From Paenibacillus fonticola DSM 21315 (lineage in GTDB: Bacteria; Bacillota; Bacilli; Paenibacillales; Paenibacillaceae): a stretch of 64,000 bases of DNA. Below the pieces are notes generated by a model. That model had not been told where the DNA came from. It did no database searches and worked only from the letters and a program-made list of their open reading frames with translations. Positions 17,100 to 25,983 of the stretch are shown here, in pieces. Every line of letters begins with the position of its first letter. Position 1 is the stretch's first letter. A program made the translations under genes and the position numbers. The stretch covers positions 124,001 through 188,000 of the forward strand of contig NZ_KB907252.1 of assembly GCF_000381905.1 (NCBI RefSeq). The letters run 5' to 3'.

Positions 17100-17957
17100 C
17101 TATATATGCGCCAACTTATCCGGATTTCTAATAAAATAGATTTGGCGGGCTGCACCATCCTCAACTTGCAGCAGTACAATCGTATCTACGCTGCCTGACG
17201 AGCGAACAATGACGCCGGTATCTCCGTTTATGGAAGCCAGCTCGATACGAACATCCCCTTGCAGGGCTAGCTGCCGCATTAAACCGAGCAGGAAACGGCT
17301 GACATGATCCCGCGATGTGATCGGACGGACTGCTGCCGCAACTTTGCCCCCTCCATCAGAAAGAACGACGACATCTTCGGTAAGCATCGCTAACAAGACA
17401 TCCATATCCCCCTGCTCCAGCGCCTGCAAAAAGGCCTGAACCCAACGCCGGCCTGCCGCTTCACCGCTGTTTATGAGTCCGTTAGCGTCAATCCCCATTT
17501 TCCCCCGGGCCCTGCTCATCAGCTTCCGGCAATTCGCTTCGCGCTTGTCCAGCAGTTCGGCGATTTCAAAATAATCGAAGCCGAGCGCCTCTCGAAGTAC
17601 GAAAACAGCCCGTTCTGCTGGAGACAATCGCTCCAAGAGAACGAGCATAGCATACGACAGCAGCTCATTGCGGATCAGCGTTTGCAGCGCATCCTCATCC
17701 GGCGTCGGCACAGGCTCGGGCAGCCAGGGGCCAACATACTGCTCGCGCCGCTTCCGGGACGATCGCTGCAAATCCAGGCAGCGATTTGTCACCATTTTGC
17801 ATAAATAAGCTTTAGGTTCCTCGATATGGTCCGTGTTCATGGCATAGACCTTCAAAAATACTTCCTGCACCGCATCCTCCGCATCCGCTGCCGAACCAGT
17901 CAACTGATAAGCGAGAGTAAACAGCAGTCTTCTGTATTTTTCATAAAGCTCATGCAT
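17100..17957 (-). CDS. ECF RNA polymerase sigma factor, SigJ type with C-terminal SnoaL-like domain
   Basis: 285 residues from the ATG at 17957 (MHELYEKYRRLLFTLAYQL); in-frame starts further upstream lie inside the preceding gene and were rejected. Sigma region 2 shows TGSAADAEDAVQEVFLKVY, and region 4 shows LSPAERAVFVLREALGFDY followed by FEIAELLDKREANCRKLMSR. The C-terminal about 115 residues (VQAFLQALEQGDMDVLLAML onward) form the SnoaL-like domain of the SigJ subgroup, which can replace a separate anti-sigma factor. It starts 14 bases after the flavoprotein stop, so the two form an operon. The stimulus is unknown; the redox neighbour suggests oxidative or respiratory stress. Confidence 0.9.
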   Translation of the reverse strand: MHELYEKYRRLLFTLAYQLTGSAADAEDAVQEVFLKVYAMNTDHIEEPKAYLCKMVTNRCLDLQRSSRKRREQYVGPWLPEPVPTPDEDALQTLIRNELLSYAMLVLLERLSPAERAVFVLREALGFDYFEIAELLDKREANCRKLMSRARGKMGIDANGLINSGEAAGRRWVQAFLQALEQGDMDVLLAMLTEDVVVLSDGGGKVAAAVRPITSRDHVSRFLLGLMRQLALQGDVRIELASINGDTGVIVRSSGSVDTIVLLQVEDGAARQIYFIRNPDKLAHI

Positions 17958-17971
17958 TGCGCATCGTCCTT

Positions 17972-19171
17972 TCACGGTTTCCGATGGGGCTGCTTCACCA
18001 GGCTTGCGATATCCCAAGTGTATTGGCGAATCTTCCATCCCAGCCTGCCTGTAATTATCATATCCAGTCCCCATTGCCGCGTCCAGACCATCCCCCGCTC
18101 CCCTCCCAAGCCGAAGCAATACGCGTCCATGTAGCCCTTATGCTGTGGAGCCGGACGGCCGTTCAAGTCCGCCAGCACAATCGCTCCCAATCTGGACGCC
18201 TGTGCGCCTCCTTCTTTGCATGTCATCGTATCGGCACGACCGGTAGCCGGATCGACGATTCTCGCGCAGTCCCCGATGCTGTACATCCCCGGCATGCCTT
18301 GTACCCGATAGCTTGAATCTACGATAACCTGCCCGGCAGCCGTAAGCGGCAGACCCATGTCCCTTAGCGCTGGATTTGGCAGCAAGCCTAGCGTCCACAC
18401 GCATAATCCCGCCGGTATAACCTCACCGCTAGATAAAGACACCATCCCTTCCTTTTCCTGAAGCGCCTTGACTTCATGCCTCACGGTTACGCCATAATCA
18501 TGAAGCTTGTGTTCCAGCCTGCGACCCACTTTGGCCGGACCCTCCGGAAACAGCCTCGCTTGCGCATTAATCAAATAAACTTTGATCATTTGCGGATTGA
18601 TTTGCAAAGCCTCGGCTTCTTGACGCATGAACAAGGCCAGTTCAGCGGAAGTCTCGATTCCGCTAATACCAGCCCCGGCCACGACCGTCGTCAGCAGCCG
18701 CTGCTTCGCCCCGGGATCGGTCTCCGCTGCAGCTTGGCGCATATTCTCCCGCCACTGCTGACGTATTGCCGCAGCCGCTTCCAGCTCCGTTAGAGCGATC
18801 CCGCCTTGATCGGGTTTAGGCCGTCTTATGATGCTGCCAACCGTAACAATAGCCATGTCATATGCAAGCGCATGATCGTTTCCATTACCATCCCGATAGT
18901 GAGCCTGTTTCTTTTCATGATCAATCCTTCCAACAGTTCCTCTGATAATTTGGATATCCGAAAACATACGTGCAAAAGGAATCGTGATTTCCTCTTTATA
19001 GGCAGCAGGCTTAAAGAGCAACACCTTCCGTAAATGATGAGGCTCCTTATCGATCAAAACAATTCGTATCTTCCTTGTCTCGCCAGCCTTTTGAAATGCT
19101 TGCTGAATGGAGCGGATCGCATTTATTCCTGCGTAACCCCCGCCTACGACCAGGCATGTTAATTCGTTCAT
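17972..19171 (-). CDS. NAD(P)/FAD-dependent oxidoreductase, type II NADH dehydrogenase-like
   Basis: 399 residues from the ATG at 19171 (MNELTCLVVGGGYAG), with AAAGGAG upstream; the start at 19231 would add 20 residues lacking family resemblance. The N-terminal dinucleotide motif is VVGGGYAGINAI, a second NAD-binding motif is VVAGAGISGIETSAELA, and the FAD-binding aspartate sits in MYSIGDCARI. The type II family passes electrons from NADH to quinones at the membrane surface without pumping protons; some relatives reduce other acceptors. It is co-transcribed with the ECF sigma factor downstream, a pairing often seen in Bacillales and actinobacteria. Confidence 0.88.
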   Translation of the reverse strand: MNELTCLVVGGGYAGINAIRSIQQAFQKAGETRKIRIVLIDKEPHHLRKVLLFKPAAYKEEITIPFARMFSDIQIIRGTVGRIDHEKKQAHYRDGNGNDHALAYDMAIVTVGSIIRRPKPDQGGIALTELEAAAAIRQQWRENMRQAAAETDPGAKQRLLTTVVAGAGISGIETSAELALFMRQEAEALQINPQMIKVYLINAQARLFPEGPAKVGRRLEHKLHDYGVTVRHEVKALQEKEGMVSLSSGEVIPAGLCVWTLGLLPNPALRDMGLPLTAAGQVIVDSSYRVQGMPGMYSIGDCARIVDPATGRADTMTCKEGGAQASRLGAIVLADLNGRPAPQHKGYMDAYCFGLGGERGMVWTRQWGLDMIITGRLGWKIRQYTWDIASLVKQPHRKP

Positions 19172-19242
19172 TTTTCCCATCTCCTTTGTGTTGTTTCCCA
19201 TGGGACGGCAAAGGAGCCAGATTTGTGACACAAGGCAAGAAA

Positions 19243-19277
19243 AAAAGGCGATTCCCTTAAGGAGCCGCCCTTTTTTT
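19243..19277. terminator. Bidirectional terminator
   Basis: Stem ggcg-attcc with ggagc-cgcc (19247-19269) is flanked by runs of seven T residues on both strands. On the minus strand it would end the Nfu-like gene transcript before the flavoprotein gene. Confidence 0.7.
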
Positions 19278-19398
19278 ACAGTGTCATCACATTTTCACTA
19301 GAGATAAATCCGTATAATCACTAGCCTGATGGCTACTCGCGTGACTTCCACAGACTTATCGTATAACGCCTTTCTGTTAACCGCAAACCATCATCCTG

Positions 19399-19438
19399 CT
19401 AACTTTTGCTAACTTTTGCTAACTTTTGCTAACTTTTG
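19399..19438. repeat. 10-base tandem repeat, four copies
   Basis: Four perfect units of ctaacttttg end at 19438; the next partial unit (cta at 19439-19441) is the TAG stop codon of the Nfu-like gene on the minus strand. Confidence 0.9.
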
Positions 19439-19708
19439 CTAGCCGTAAATTTTCTTGAATGCTTCTTCTGCTTGTTCCAGAATCGGATCCCAGTCCGCTT
19501 CCGGCGTTTTCGTAATTGTCACGAAATCTCTTAATCCAAAAATGTTGTCCACGCCTTCAATGCCAAGCAGAGCGCTGGCCAGGGGATGATCCGTCGCCTC
19601 GCCGCTCTTCAAGGATACGCTGCGCGTGCCTTCGAACAACGCCTCATTCGCGCTGATCTTCACGGCGTTTGGGTTCGGGGTGGCCTGTACATCGAATTCC
19701 AATGCCAT
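19439..19708 (-). CDS. Scaffold protein Nfu/NifU N-terminal domain protein
   Basis: 89 residues from the ATG at 19708 (MALEFDVQATPNPNAVKIS), preceded by AAAGGAGTGAG; an ATG at 19729 would precede that site. The TPNPNA(V/A)K motif, the HPLA(S/A) segment and the GVDNIFGLRDFVTITK strand define the Nfu N-terminal domain. In larger Nfu proteins it accompanies an Fe-S scaffold domain with CxxC; here the domain stands alone and has no cysteines, so it cannot itself hold a cluster. A role in Fe-S delivery is inferred from family only. Confidence 0.85.
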   Translation of the reverse strand: MALEFDVQATPNPNAVKISANEALFEGTRSVSLKSGEATDHPLASALLGIEGVDNIFGLRDFVTITKTPEADWDPILEQAEEAFKKIYG

Positions 19709-19920
19709 TACTATCTCACTCCTTTCCATTCTCCGCTATTGTAGCATGCTTCGCCTCGCCTGACGAATAACCCATCAGTACTATATCGCATTAAAACTAT
19801 CGTTAATACAAACTCTTGGGTACAACCTCTTCGGTTGCTTTGACACACTTTGTTCATATTGCGTTCATACTCCCGTTCTATATTGAAGGGGTCATTACAT
19901 TCGAATTGTGGGAGTGTGCT

Positions 19921-20313
19921 ATGGTAAAATACAGCAAATGGTTAATTCGCATTGCGGCAATCTATTCTCTTATCGGCGCTTTGATCGGTGCGGATATGGC
20001 TGGGCGATATGATTACACGCTGACTCCCGCCCATGCTCATATTCTCGTCGTCGGCTGGCTGACCTTGTTCGCCTACGGCATGTTCTACTATATCTTCAAA
20101 GAAATTAGCATGGTTAGAACGGCCAAGCTGCACGTATGGTGCAGCATCATTGGCGGCGGATTGATGCCCTTCGGCATGCTCGTCTATTACAAAATGCAGA
20201 ATACGGCGACACTACTTGCCTTCATCCTGCCGGCCTGCGTCCTGCTGATCGCCATCGCCCTGTTCATCGTTATTTTATTTTTCGATAAAAGGCTGTTCGG
20301 GGCCAATCGCTGA
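19921..20313 (+). CDS. Small membrane protein, heme-copper oxidase subunit I-like
   Basis: 130 residues from the ATG at 19921, with GGGAG 6 bases upstream. Four hydrophobic helices are visible (about residues 7-25, 38-58, 66-86 and 95-118). The second begins with TPAHAHILVVGWL, the His-x-His pattern seen in single-unit relatives of cytochrome c oxidase or nitric oxide reductase subunit I. Such proteins are much shorter than true oxidase subunits (more than 450 residues), so catalysis is doubtful. A heme or metal site involving the two histidines is possible. It stands alone, convergent with the LacI-type gene. Confidence 0.7.
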   Translation: MVKYSKWLIRIAAIYSLIGALIGADMAGRYDYTLTPAHAHILVVGWLTLFAYGMFYYIFKEISMVRTAKLHVWCSIIGGGLMPFGMLVYYKMQNTATLLAFILPACVLLIAIALFIVILFFDKRLFGANR

Positions 20314-20334
20314 TCACGATGTACCGCCTCATAC

Positions 20335-20376
20335 ATAGAGCCCTGTTCTCCCACGGTAATGGGGACAGGGCTCTTC
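20335..20376. terminator. Terminator-like hairpin between convergent genes
   Basis: Perfect 10-base stem agagccctgt (20337-20346) and acagggctct (20365-20374); only weak T-richness follows, so it may be a shared terminator or stabilising stem. Confidence 0.6.
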
Positions 20377-20406
20377 CACATTCCTCAGATTAGAGCGGGT
20401 CTGCCG

Positions 20407-21462
20407 CTATCGCAGTAAACCGTTATCGCTAGTTGAGACACGTTTCGTCGAATTGCGGATGACGAGCTCGCCGGGGAATGTTTTGTGGGCGTGAGTTATT
20501 TTTTTATCTATTAAATCAAATAAGATTTTAATCGTCTCTTGCGCTATTTCCTCTGTCGGCTGCTTAATGGTCGTTATCGACGGATTATAATAGAAAGAAA
20601 TATCCAACCCGTCGAAGCCGACGACGGAATAATCGTCGGGCACGCTTAGGCCCGCTTCGAATATCGCTTTGCACGCCCCAATCGCGAGGCTGTCGGATAC
20701 GGCGTAAATCGCCGTGAATTCCTCGCCGGACTGCAGCAGTTCCTTGGTGACCTCATAACCGTTCTCCATGGAGTAGCTGCCGATGTCCTCCCGCATGGAG
20801 CGCACCAGCCGCTCATTATATTCGATGCCGTGCTGCTTCAAGGCTTTCTTATATCCTTCATACCTCAGCTTACCGATACTTACGTCATCCATCGGCGCGG
20901 TAATGATTGCAATCTTACGGTGTCCTTCATTACATAAATAATCGACGATTTTATAGCTTTCCTTGACGTCATCAACGGAGACAGAGGAGTAATCGTTAGG
21001 ATCGAATTCTTCCGTCATCCCGATCGTACTGAGCACAAAAGGCACAGTCAGTTGATCCAGCTTCTCTTTGGAATGCGAGAAATATCCGCCGAGGAACACG
21101 ATGCCCTTCAGCCGTTTCTCCTTCTCCAGCTCGATTGCCACTTCGATCTCATCCTGTTTCTCGTCGACGCGCTGCAGGATGAACGAATATTTTCTCCGCT
21201 GGATTTCCCGTTCAAAGACCTGAATCATCGGGTTGAAGAACGGGTTCGTGATCCCCTTGATCAGCACCGCGATCGTCTTGGATACCGAGCGCTTCAAATT
21301 TCTCGCGCTGTTGTTCGGCACGTAATGATTGTCTTTGATGACCTGCATGATCATCGCCTTGGTCTCTTCGCTGATGTCGGGATGGTTGTTGATTGCTCTT
21401 GAAACCGTAGTTACCCCGACGCCGCACATTTTGGCAATATCTTTAATTGTAATAGAAGCCAT
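20407..21462 (-). CDS. LacI-family transcriptional regulator
   Basis: 351 residues. The N-terminal helix-turn-helix and hinge are typical (ITIKDIAKMCGVGVTTVSRA), followed by the periplasmic-binding-protein-like effector domain (KTIAVLIKGITNPFFNPMI, VVGFDGLDISFYYNPSITTI). ATG at 21462 has AAGGGAAG upstream. It is the last gene of a leftward set of binding protein, two permeases and regulator, 112 bases after the second permease. It most likely represses that set by binding the palindromes at 24853-24907, releasing them when a sugar binds. Confidence 0.93.
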   Translation of the reverse strand: MASITIKDIAKMCGVGVTTVSRAINNHPDISEETKAMIMQVIKDNHYVPNNSARNLKRSVSKTIAVLIKGITNPFFNPMIQVFEREIQRRKYSFILQRVDEKQDEIEVAIELEKEKRLKGIVFLGGYFSHSKEKLDQLTVPFVLSTIGMTEEFDPNDYSSVSVDDVKESYKIVDYLCNEGHRKIAIITAPMDDVSIGKLRYEGYKKALKQHGIEYNERLVRSMREDIGSYSMENGYEVTKELLQSGEEFTAIYAVSDSLAIGACKAIFEAGLSVPDDYSVVGFDGLDISFYYNPSITTIKQPTEEIAQETIKILFDLIDKKITHAHKTFPGELVIRNSTKRVSTSDNGLLR

Positions 21463-21574
21463 ATTGTTCTTCCCTTACATCGTAATTTAAACCGCTACAC
21501 CGTATACATTTCATAAGGATAGCAGTTAAAGTTCTAGAAAACAAGGCAGCCTCCAGCAAAAAACACAATAGCCA

Positions 21575-22411
21575 TCAGCCTTTAACCGCCCCAGCAACAA
21601 CGCCTTCTATAATATACTTCTGGCAGAGCAAATAGAATATGACGATCGGCACGATCGCCAGCACGAGCATCGCCATCATAGCGCCCATGTCGATGGAGCC
21701 GTACCCGCCTTTCAGGTACTGAATCGCAATCGGGATCGTTTTGAACTCGCTTCCGATGACGAGATCAGGCAGCAGGTAGTCGTTCCATACCCACATGACG
21801 TTCAGAATGGCCACCGTGATCGCAATCGGTTTAAGGATCGGCAGCACGACCTTAAAGAAGGACTGAGCGGGATTGCAGCCGTCAATCATGACCGCTTCTT
21901 CGATTTCGATAGGGATCGATTTCACGAAGCCGCTGAACAGGAAGACGGATAATCCCGAGCCAAAGCCGAGATAAATGAGAATGATGCCGACCGGATTGTC
22001 AAGATTTAGAACGTTAGCCGTCTTCGTCATGGTGAACATGACCATTTGGAACGGCACGATCATGGAAAATACAAAAATGTAATACAGCAATTGATTAAAC
22101 TTCGTCTTTACTCTTGTAATATACCAAGCGGTCATCGACGTAAGCAGGACAATGACGGCTACAGAGAAAACGGTGATGAATAGCGACATGCCAAACGCCG
22201 ATATGAAATCCGTCTTGGCGATCCCGCTCGTATAGTTGCTGAGCCCGGAGAACGTCTCACTATTGGGGAGCAGGAACGGGGTATCGCTGATAAAGAATTT
22301 TCCTTTAAAGGAGTTCATCAATACGATCAGGATCGGAGAAATGAATGCAACCGCCAATAGGAACAAAATCAGAAAGATGAGCATATCTGCTCCTTTGTTT
22401 GTCTTTTGCAT
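21575..22411 (-). CDS. Carbohydrate ABC transporter permease, MalG type
   Basis: 278 residues with six predicted membrane helices and the permease EAA loop EIEEAVMIDGCNPAQSFFKV followed by VLPILKP, which contacts the ATPase. The first residues (MQKTNKGADMLIFLIL) and the length fit the CUT1 group of sugar importers. Its start shares one base with the stop of the upstream permease gene, so the two are translationally coupled. No ATPase gene is present in the operon; CUT1 systems in Bacillales usually borrow the shared MsmX-type ATPase. Confidence 0.93.
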   Translation of the reverse strand: MQKTNKGADMLIFLILFLLAVAFISPILIVLMNSFKGKFFISDTPFLLPNSETFSGLSNYTSGIAKTDFISAFGMSLFITVFSVAVIVLLTSMTAWYITRVKTKFNQLLYYIFVFSMIVPFQMVMFTMTKTANVLNLDNPVGIILIYLGFGSGLSVFLFSGFVKSIPIEIEEAVMIDGCNPAQSFFKVVLPILKPIAITVAILNVMWVWNDYLLPDLVIGSEFKTIPIAIQYLKGGYGSIDMGAMMAMLVLAIVPIVIFYLLCQKYIIEGVVAGAVKG

Positions 22412-23253
22412 CAGCTCTCAACCTCCTTCCTTCTAGTAATCAGCAGTTGAACGAGCGCAATCAAGGCCACCAGAGCGAAGAACACGACCGCTTTAGCCTG
22501 ACCCACGCCTTCCCAACCCGTCTTACCATAGAAGGTGTTATAAATATCCAATGCCATCATCGCCGTCTGCTTCGCGGGCGCGCCTGCCGTCAGAGCCAGG
22601 TTTTGGTCAAACAGCTTGAACGAGTTCGACAACGTCAGGAACAGACATATCGTAATCGATGGCATGACTAGCGGCAGCGTCACGTTGCGCAGTACCTGGA
22701 ACCGGGAAGCACCGTCGATCTTCGCCACCTCGATGACATCCTTGGGTACGTTTTGGATGCCCGCTACGTAAATAATCATCATATAACCGATCAGCTGCCA
22801 GTTCATCAAAACGACGAGTCCCCAGAAGCCGTATTTCGGATCGAACGTCAGCGTGAGATCAAATTTATACAGCACACCGTTAATGATCAGCTGCCAAATG
22901 TAACCGAGCACGATCCCGCCGATCAGGTTCGGCATGAAGAACACCGTACGGAACAAGTTCGTTCCTTTCTTCCCGCGGGTGAGCAGCATAGCGAGAATGA
23001 AGGCGAACACATTGATAGATAGTACCGATACCACAGTGAATTTCACTGTAAACCATAATGCATTCAAAAAGTCCTGATTCGAGAACGCTTTGACGTAATT
23101 GCTTAATCCTACCCACTTTGCATCGTTCACGGTCGTAAATTCCGTGAAGGAGAGGTATACACCTAAAATGAACGGTATAACAAAAGCTACCGAAAAGGCG
23201 ATGATCGTAGGCAATGCAAAAAGGGCAAAATATTTTTTCATCGACTTTTGCAT
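22411..23253 (-). CDS. Carbohydrate ABC transporter permease, MalF type
   Basis: 280 residues with six membrane helices and the EAA loop DVIEVAKIDGASRFQVLRNV with TLPLVMPS. It is the partner of the MalG-type permease and forms the membrane channel of a CUT1 sugar importer. A GGAGAA ribosome site precedes the ATG at 23253. The 139-base gap to the binding-protein gene upstream carries a strong stem-loop. Confidence 0.93.
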   Translation of the reverse strand: MQKSMKKYFALFALPTIIAFSVAFVIPFILGVYLSFTEFTTVNDAKWVGLSNYVKAFSNQDFLNALWFTVKFTVVSVLSINVFAFILAMLLTRGKKGTNLFRTVFFMPNLIGGIVLGYIWQLIINGVLYKFDLTLTFDPKYGFWGLVVLMNWQLIGYMMIIYVAGIQNVPKDVIEVAKIDGASRFQVLRNVTLPLVMPSITICLFLTLSNSFKLFDQNLALTAGAPAKQTAMMALDIYNTFYGKTGWEGVGQAKAVVFFALVALIALVQLLITRRKEVES

Positions 23254-23338
23254 GTTTTTTTCTCCTATCTAAGTATTAAACATGATGATGATAACGGAAT
23301 GCCTGTTCACTTATCGATCATCGGATGGATATGGGATT

Positions 23339-23375
23339 GATGCCACTGGGCTTCTTTCTTCAGCCCAGTGGCATC
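23339..23375 (-). other. 14-base intergenic stem-loop between binding protein and permease genes
   Basis: Perfect arms gatgccactgggct (23339-23352) and agcccagtggcatc (23362-23375) with a 9-base loop and no T-run on the minus strand. In sugar operons such a stem commonly protects the 3' end of the abundant binding-protein mRNA and limits expression of the permeases; that role is inferred here. Confidence 0.75.
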
Positions 23376-23392
23376 GCATACACCCGACGTTA

Positions 23393-24784
23393 TTATTTTG
23401 CCTTTTCTGCTTTCCAGCTCTCCGTGAACACCTTCACAACTTCATCCCAGGATTGGTTGCCTTGAACGTATTGCAGCAAAGCATCGCCGAACTGGTTCTT
23501 GAACTCTTCGCTCGGGAACGCCGCGAACGTCCAAGGAACAGAGGTCACATCCTTCTCCATCCAGGACATCACTTCTTTGGCCAGCGGGTCAGCCGGCTTC
23601 TCGTTTTCATTAAACGTATTGAACGGCGCGATGAAACCTAGTTCCTGTGTAACGTAAGCTTTGCCTTTGTCGCTGGCGAACAGCCATTCCAGGAACTCGA
23701 TCGAAGCCTGCTGCTTCTCAGGCGACACTTTGCTATTGATCGCAAGGTAGTTCTCGGTACCGATGGCCAGACCTTGCTTCTCTTCGCCGCTAACTCCGGT
23801 GTAGATCGGCAGGAACTTGATATCCTCCGCCTTGACCACGTTGCCGCCTACTTCATTGATTTGACCCCAAGCCCAGTTCCCGTTCTGAACCATCGCCGCT
23901 TGTCCCAGCGCAAATTCAGCCATTGAGTCGGCTACGGATTTGCCTCCCAGCAGTGCTCCCTTCGTTACCGAATTGTTCGTATACAAATCAAAAATGTTTT
24001 TGAAGTTATCTGCATATTTGAACTGCACTTCGTTCGCTGCCAGACCGGCCATCACGGTGTTGTCGAACTCCGTGTTATCCTTGAATTCATAGTACAGCGG
24101 CAGGTTGGCCAAGTGCGTCTGCCATCTCCATTGCTCACCTGCGCCAAGCGAAGTAGATGCGAATACGCCTTTAATGCCAAGCTGATCCTTCTTCGCCGTC
24201 ATGTCCTCAACAACCGCTTTCAAAGCAGCGAAGTTGTTAATTTCGGACACAGAGGAAATGGAGACCGCTTTATCCGGCAGCGCAAAGTATTTCTGCATGA
24301 TCGCATCATTATATATGATGCCGTAGCCTTCTACGACGTAAGGAATGCCATACACGCCGCCATCACTCGCCACCGCGAGGCTTGGATCAGATAAGTAGCT
24401 GTAAAGATTCGAATCCTTCAGATCCAGCGTGTAATCTTTCCAGGCCTCGTAACCGACAGGTCCGTTGATTTGAAAAATCGTCGGTGCATCCTTCTTGGAA
24501 ATTTCCGACTTCAATTTCGTTTCATAAGTACCGCTTGCTGCCGTACCGACTTTAACCTTGACCCCTGTTTCCGCTTCATAATCTTTCGCGATCTTCTCGT
24601 ATACTTCCGCAATCTCCGGCTTAAAGTTCAGGAAATAAATTTCCTTGGCTCCGCTAGGAGCTCCTTCACCTTTGCCGCCATTCTCCCCGGCAGCTGAATT
24701 ATCACTCTTGCCGCACGCTGCAGCCAGCACAGTTACTAGAGTGAATACAAGCATAATCCCCAGCATTTTCTTCAGCTTGTTCAT
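23393..24784 (-). CDS. Sugar ABC transporter substrate-binding lipoprotein
   Basis: 463 residues. Signal peptide with lipobox VLAAAC (Cys 24), a Gly/Ser linker, then a family 1 solute-binding protein: EIYFLNFKPEIAEVYEKIA, APTIFQINGPVGYEAW, GQAAMVQNGNWAWGQI and the C-terminal YVQGNQSWDEVVKVF. It captures an oligosaccharide for the two permeases downstream. ATG at 24784 follows an AAGAGGGG site. Transcription should start in the region holding the paired LacI-type palindromes, making it the first gene of the operon. Substrate unknown. Confidence 0.93.
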   Translation of the reverse strand: MNKLKKMLGIMLVFTLVTVLAAACGKSDNSAAGENGGKGEGAPSGAKEIYFLNFKPEIAEVYEKIAKDYEAETGVKVKVGTAASGTYETKLKSEISKKDAPTIFQINGPVGYEAWKDYTLDLKDSNLYSYLSDPSLAVASDGGVYGIPYVVEGYGIIYNDAIMQKYFALPDKAVSISSVSEINNFAALKAVVEDMTAKKDQLGIKGVFASTSLGAGEQWRWQTHLANLPLYYEFKDNTEFDNTVMAGLAANEVQFKYADNFKNIFDLYTNNSVTKGALLGGKSVADSMAEFALGQAAMVQNGNWAWGQINEVGGNVVKAEDIKFLPIYTGVSGEEKQGLAIGTENYLAINSKVSPEKQQASIEFLEWLFASDKGKAYVTQELGFIAPFNTFNENEKPADPLAKEVMSWMEKDVTSVPWTFAAFPSEEFKNQFGDALLQYVQGNQSWDEVVKVFTESWKAEKAK

Positions 24785-24852
24785 CGTACAGACCCCTCTT
24801 CCTTAATGAATATCATTCGTCATGAAAACGCCTTGCAATAATTATGATAGCG

Positions 24853-24907
24853 TTTTCGGAAACGTTTCCGAAAATAGGTTTGGAATCCTTCTCGGTAACG
24901 TTTTCGG
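24853..24907. promoter_or_regulatory. Paired LacI-type operators upstream of the sugar transport operon
   Basis: A perfect 22-base palindrome at 24853-24874 (half-site ttttcggaaac) is accompanied by a degenerate second site, cggtaacgttttcgg at 24893-24907. Both have the central AACGTT of LacI-family operators and their centres are 36 bases apart. They lie 69-123 bases upstream of the lipoprotein start. The regulator at 20407-21462 is the likely binder; CcpA could also contribute. Confidence 0.85.
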
Positions 24908-25069
24908 TGACAAGGCTATAGTAGCACAGGAAACCCGAAGTCCGCAATGCTATTTATTGATTTTCAAAACATGTAACTCTTTCAGTAAGCTTTCAGTGTC
25001 CCTTCAATTGGAATTAAGCCGGCCAAGGTGATGCGGGAATCTCCGCACAAACGAATCTGTCCTACGTAA

Positions 25070-25249
25070 ATCGAGACTGCGATGAGCCATATCGCCCTCT
25101 CGACCAGTGAAATCGCCGACGGCACGGAGCAAATCAGCACAAGCATCCAAGATCAGCTCAGCGCCATGAGCGAGGTCTATGCTACGACCGGACAACTGTC
25201 CGCCATGGCCGAGAAGCTCCGGAATATGACCTCTGGATTTACGATGTAG
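25070..25249 (+). pseudogene. C-terminal remnant of a methyl-accepting chemotaxis protein
   Basis: Reading plus from 25070 to the TAG at 25247-25249, the frame encodes IETAMSHIALSTSEIADGTE, then QISTSIQDQLSAMSEV and a tail QLSAMAEKLRNMTSGF. This is the standard end of a chemoreceptor signalling/adaptation domain (glutamine/glutamate-rich heptads). A TAA directly precedes it at 25067-25069 and nothing upstream resembles a receptor, so it is a truncated gene end left by a deletion or rearrangement. The minus-strand ORF over the same bases is a shadow. Confidence 0.75.
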
Positions 25250-25252
25250 CAT

Positions 25253-25760
25253 GAGAGGGAATTGCTGGGATCAATCGGAATGATGAGGACGCGTGAGAAT
25301 GTTGGGATTGGACGGATTGATGGGATTGATGGGATTGATGGGATTGATGTGAACAATAGGGACGATGGGATTTATAGGAGTTATGGGGATTATGAGAGTG
25401 ATGATGATTATTGGGAGTGATCGGACTATGAGATTGTTGGGATCGGTGGAACTGTTGGACTAGCGTGATTGCTGGGAACGTTGGATTTGTTGGACTAGCG
25501 AGATTGCCGAGAACGTTGGAACTGTTGGACTAGTGGAATTGTCTGAACTCATGGAGCTGGTCACCCGCTAACATCCGCTTACGGACAGGAGATCCGCTAA
25601 TCACACAAATAGGCCCCTTTCGCTATGCTTACGGACACTAGTTCCGCTATTCGACCAAATTGACTGCCATAAACGGGTTTTGGGGAGCAATAGCGGAACG
25701 TAGGTCCGTTAGCTCTCCAAATTCCTCGTTATTTCACAAATAGCGCCCCCTGTGTCCGTT
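25253..25760. repeat. Low-complexity and dispersed repeats in a 730-base gene-free stretch
   Basis: 25300-25550 is G/A/T-rich with degenerate units: (gggattgat)n around 25315-25345 and gttggactag-type units around 25450-25535. 25560-25760 carries three or four copies of a tccgct(a/t) / agcgga motif in both orientations (for example atccgcttacggaca, agcggaacgtaggtccgttagct), similar to dispersed intergenic repeats I associate with Paenibacillus genomes. The following bases to 25860 are CCA/GCC-rich. No gene was recognised. Confidence 0.6.
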
Positions 25761-25899
25761 TAGGATTGCACATATTCATTTGCCCAGCCAGCCACCCAAG
25801 CCACGCAGCCAAGCCATTCAGGTACCACCACCAAGCCACTCAGCCAGCAATCGACAACCTACAACCAACTGCCTCACAACAGCAATAGCAGATATGTAA

Positions 25900-25942
25900 A
25901 AAAGTTAGACGGAAAACGCGATGTTTTCCGTCTAACTTTTAT
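25900..25942. terminator. Bidirectional terminator downstream of the calcium ATPase
   Basis: Perfect 18-base stem (25900-25917 with 25923-25940) and a 5-base loop, with T/A-rich ends on both strands; it ends the minus-strand ATPase transcript. Confidence 0.9.
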
Positions 25943-25983
25943 TTTAGGGACTTCTTGGATAGGGCAGCCCCTTTGCCACCTAT

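Noticed and set aside
25004..25252. Minus-strand 82-codon frame
   Set aside because: The plus strand over the same bases encodes a chemoreceptor end; this frame is its shadow.
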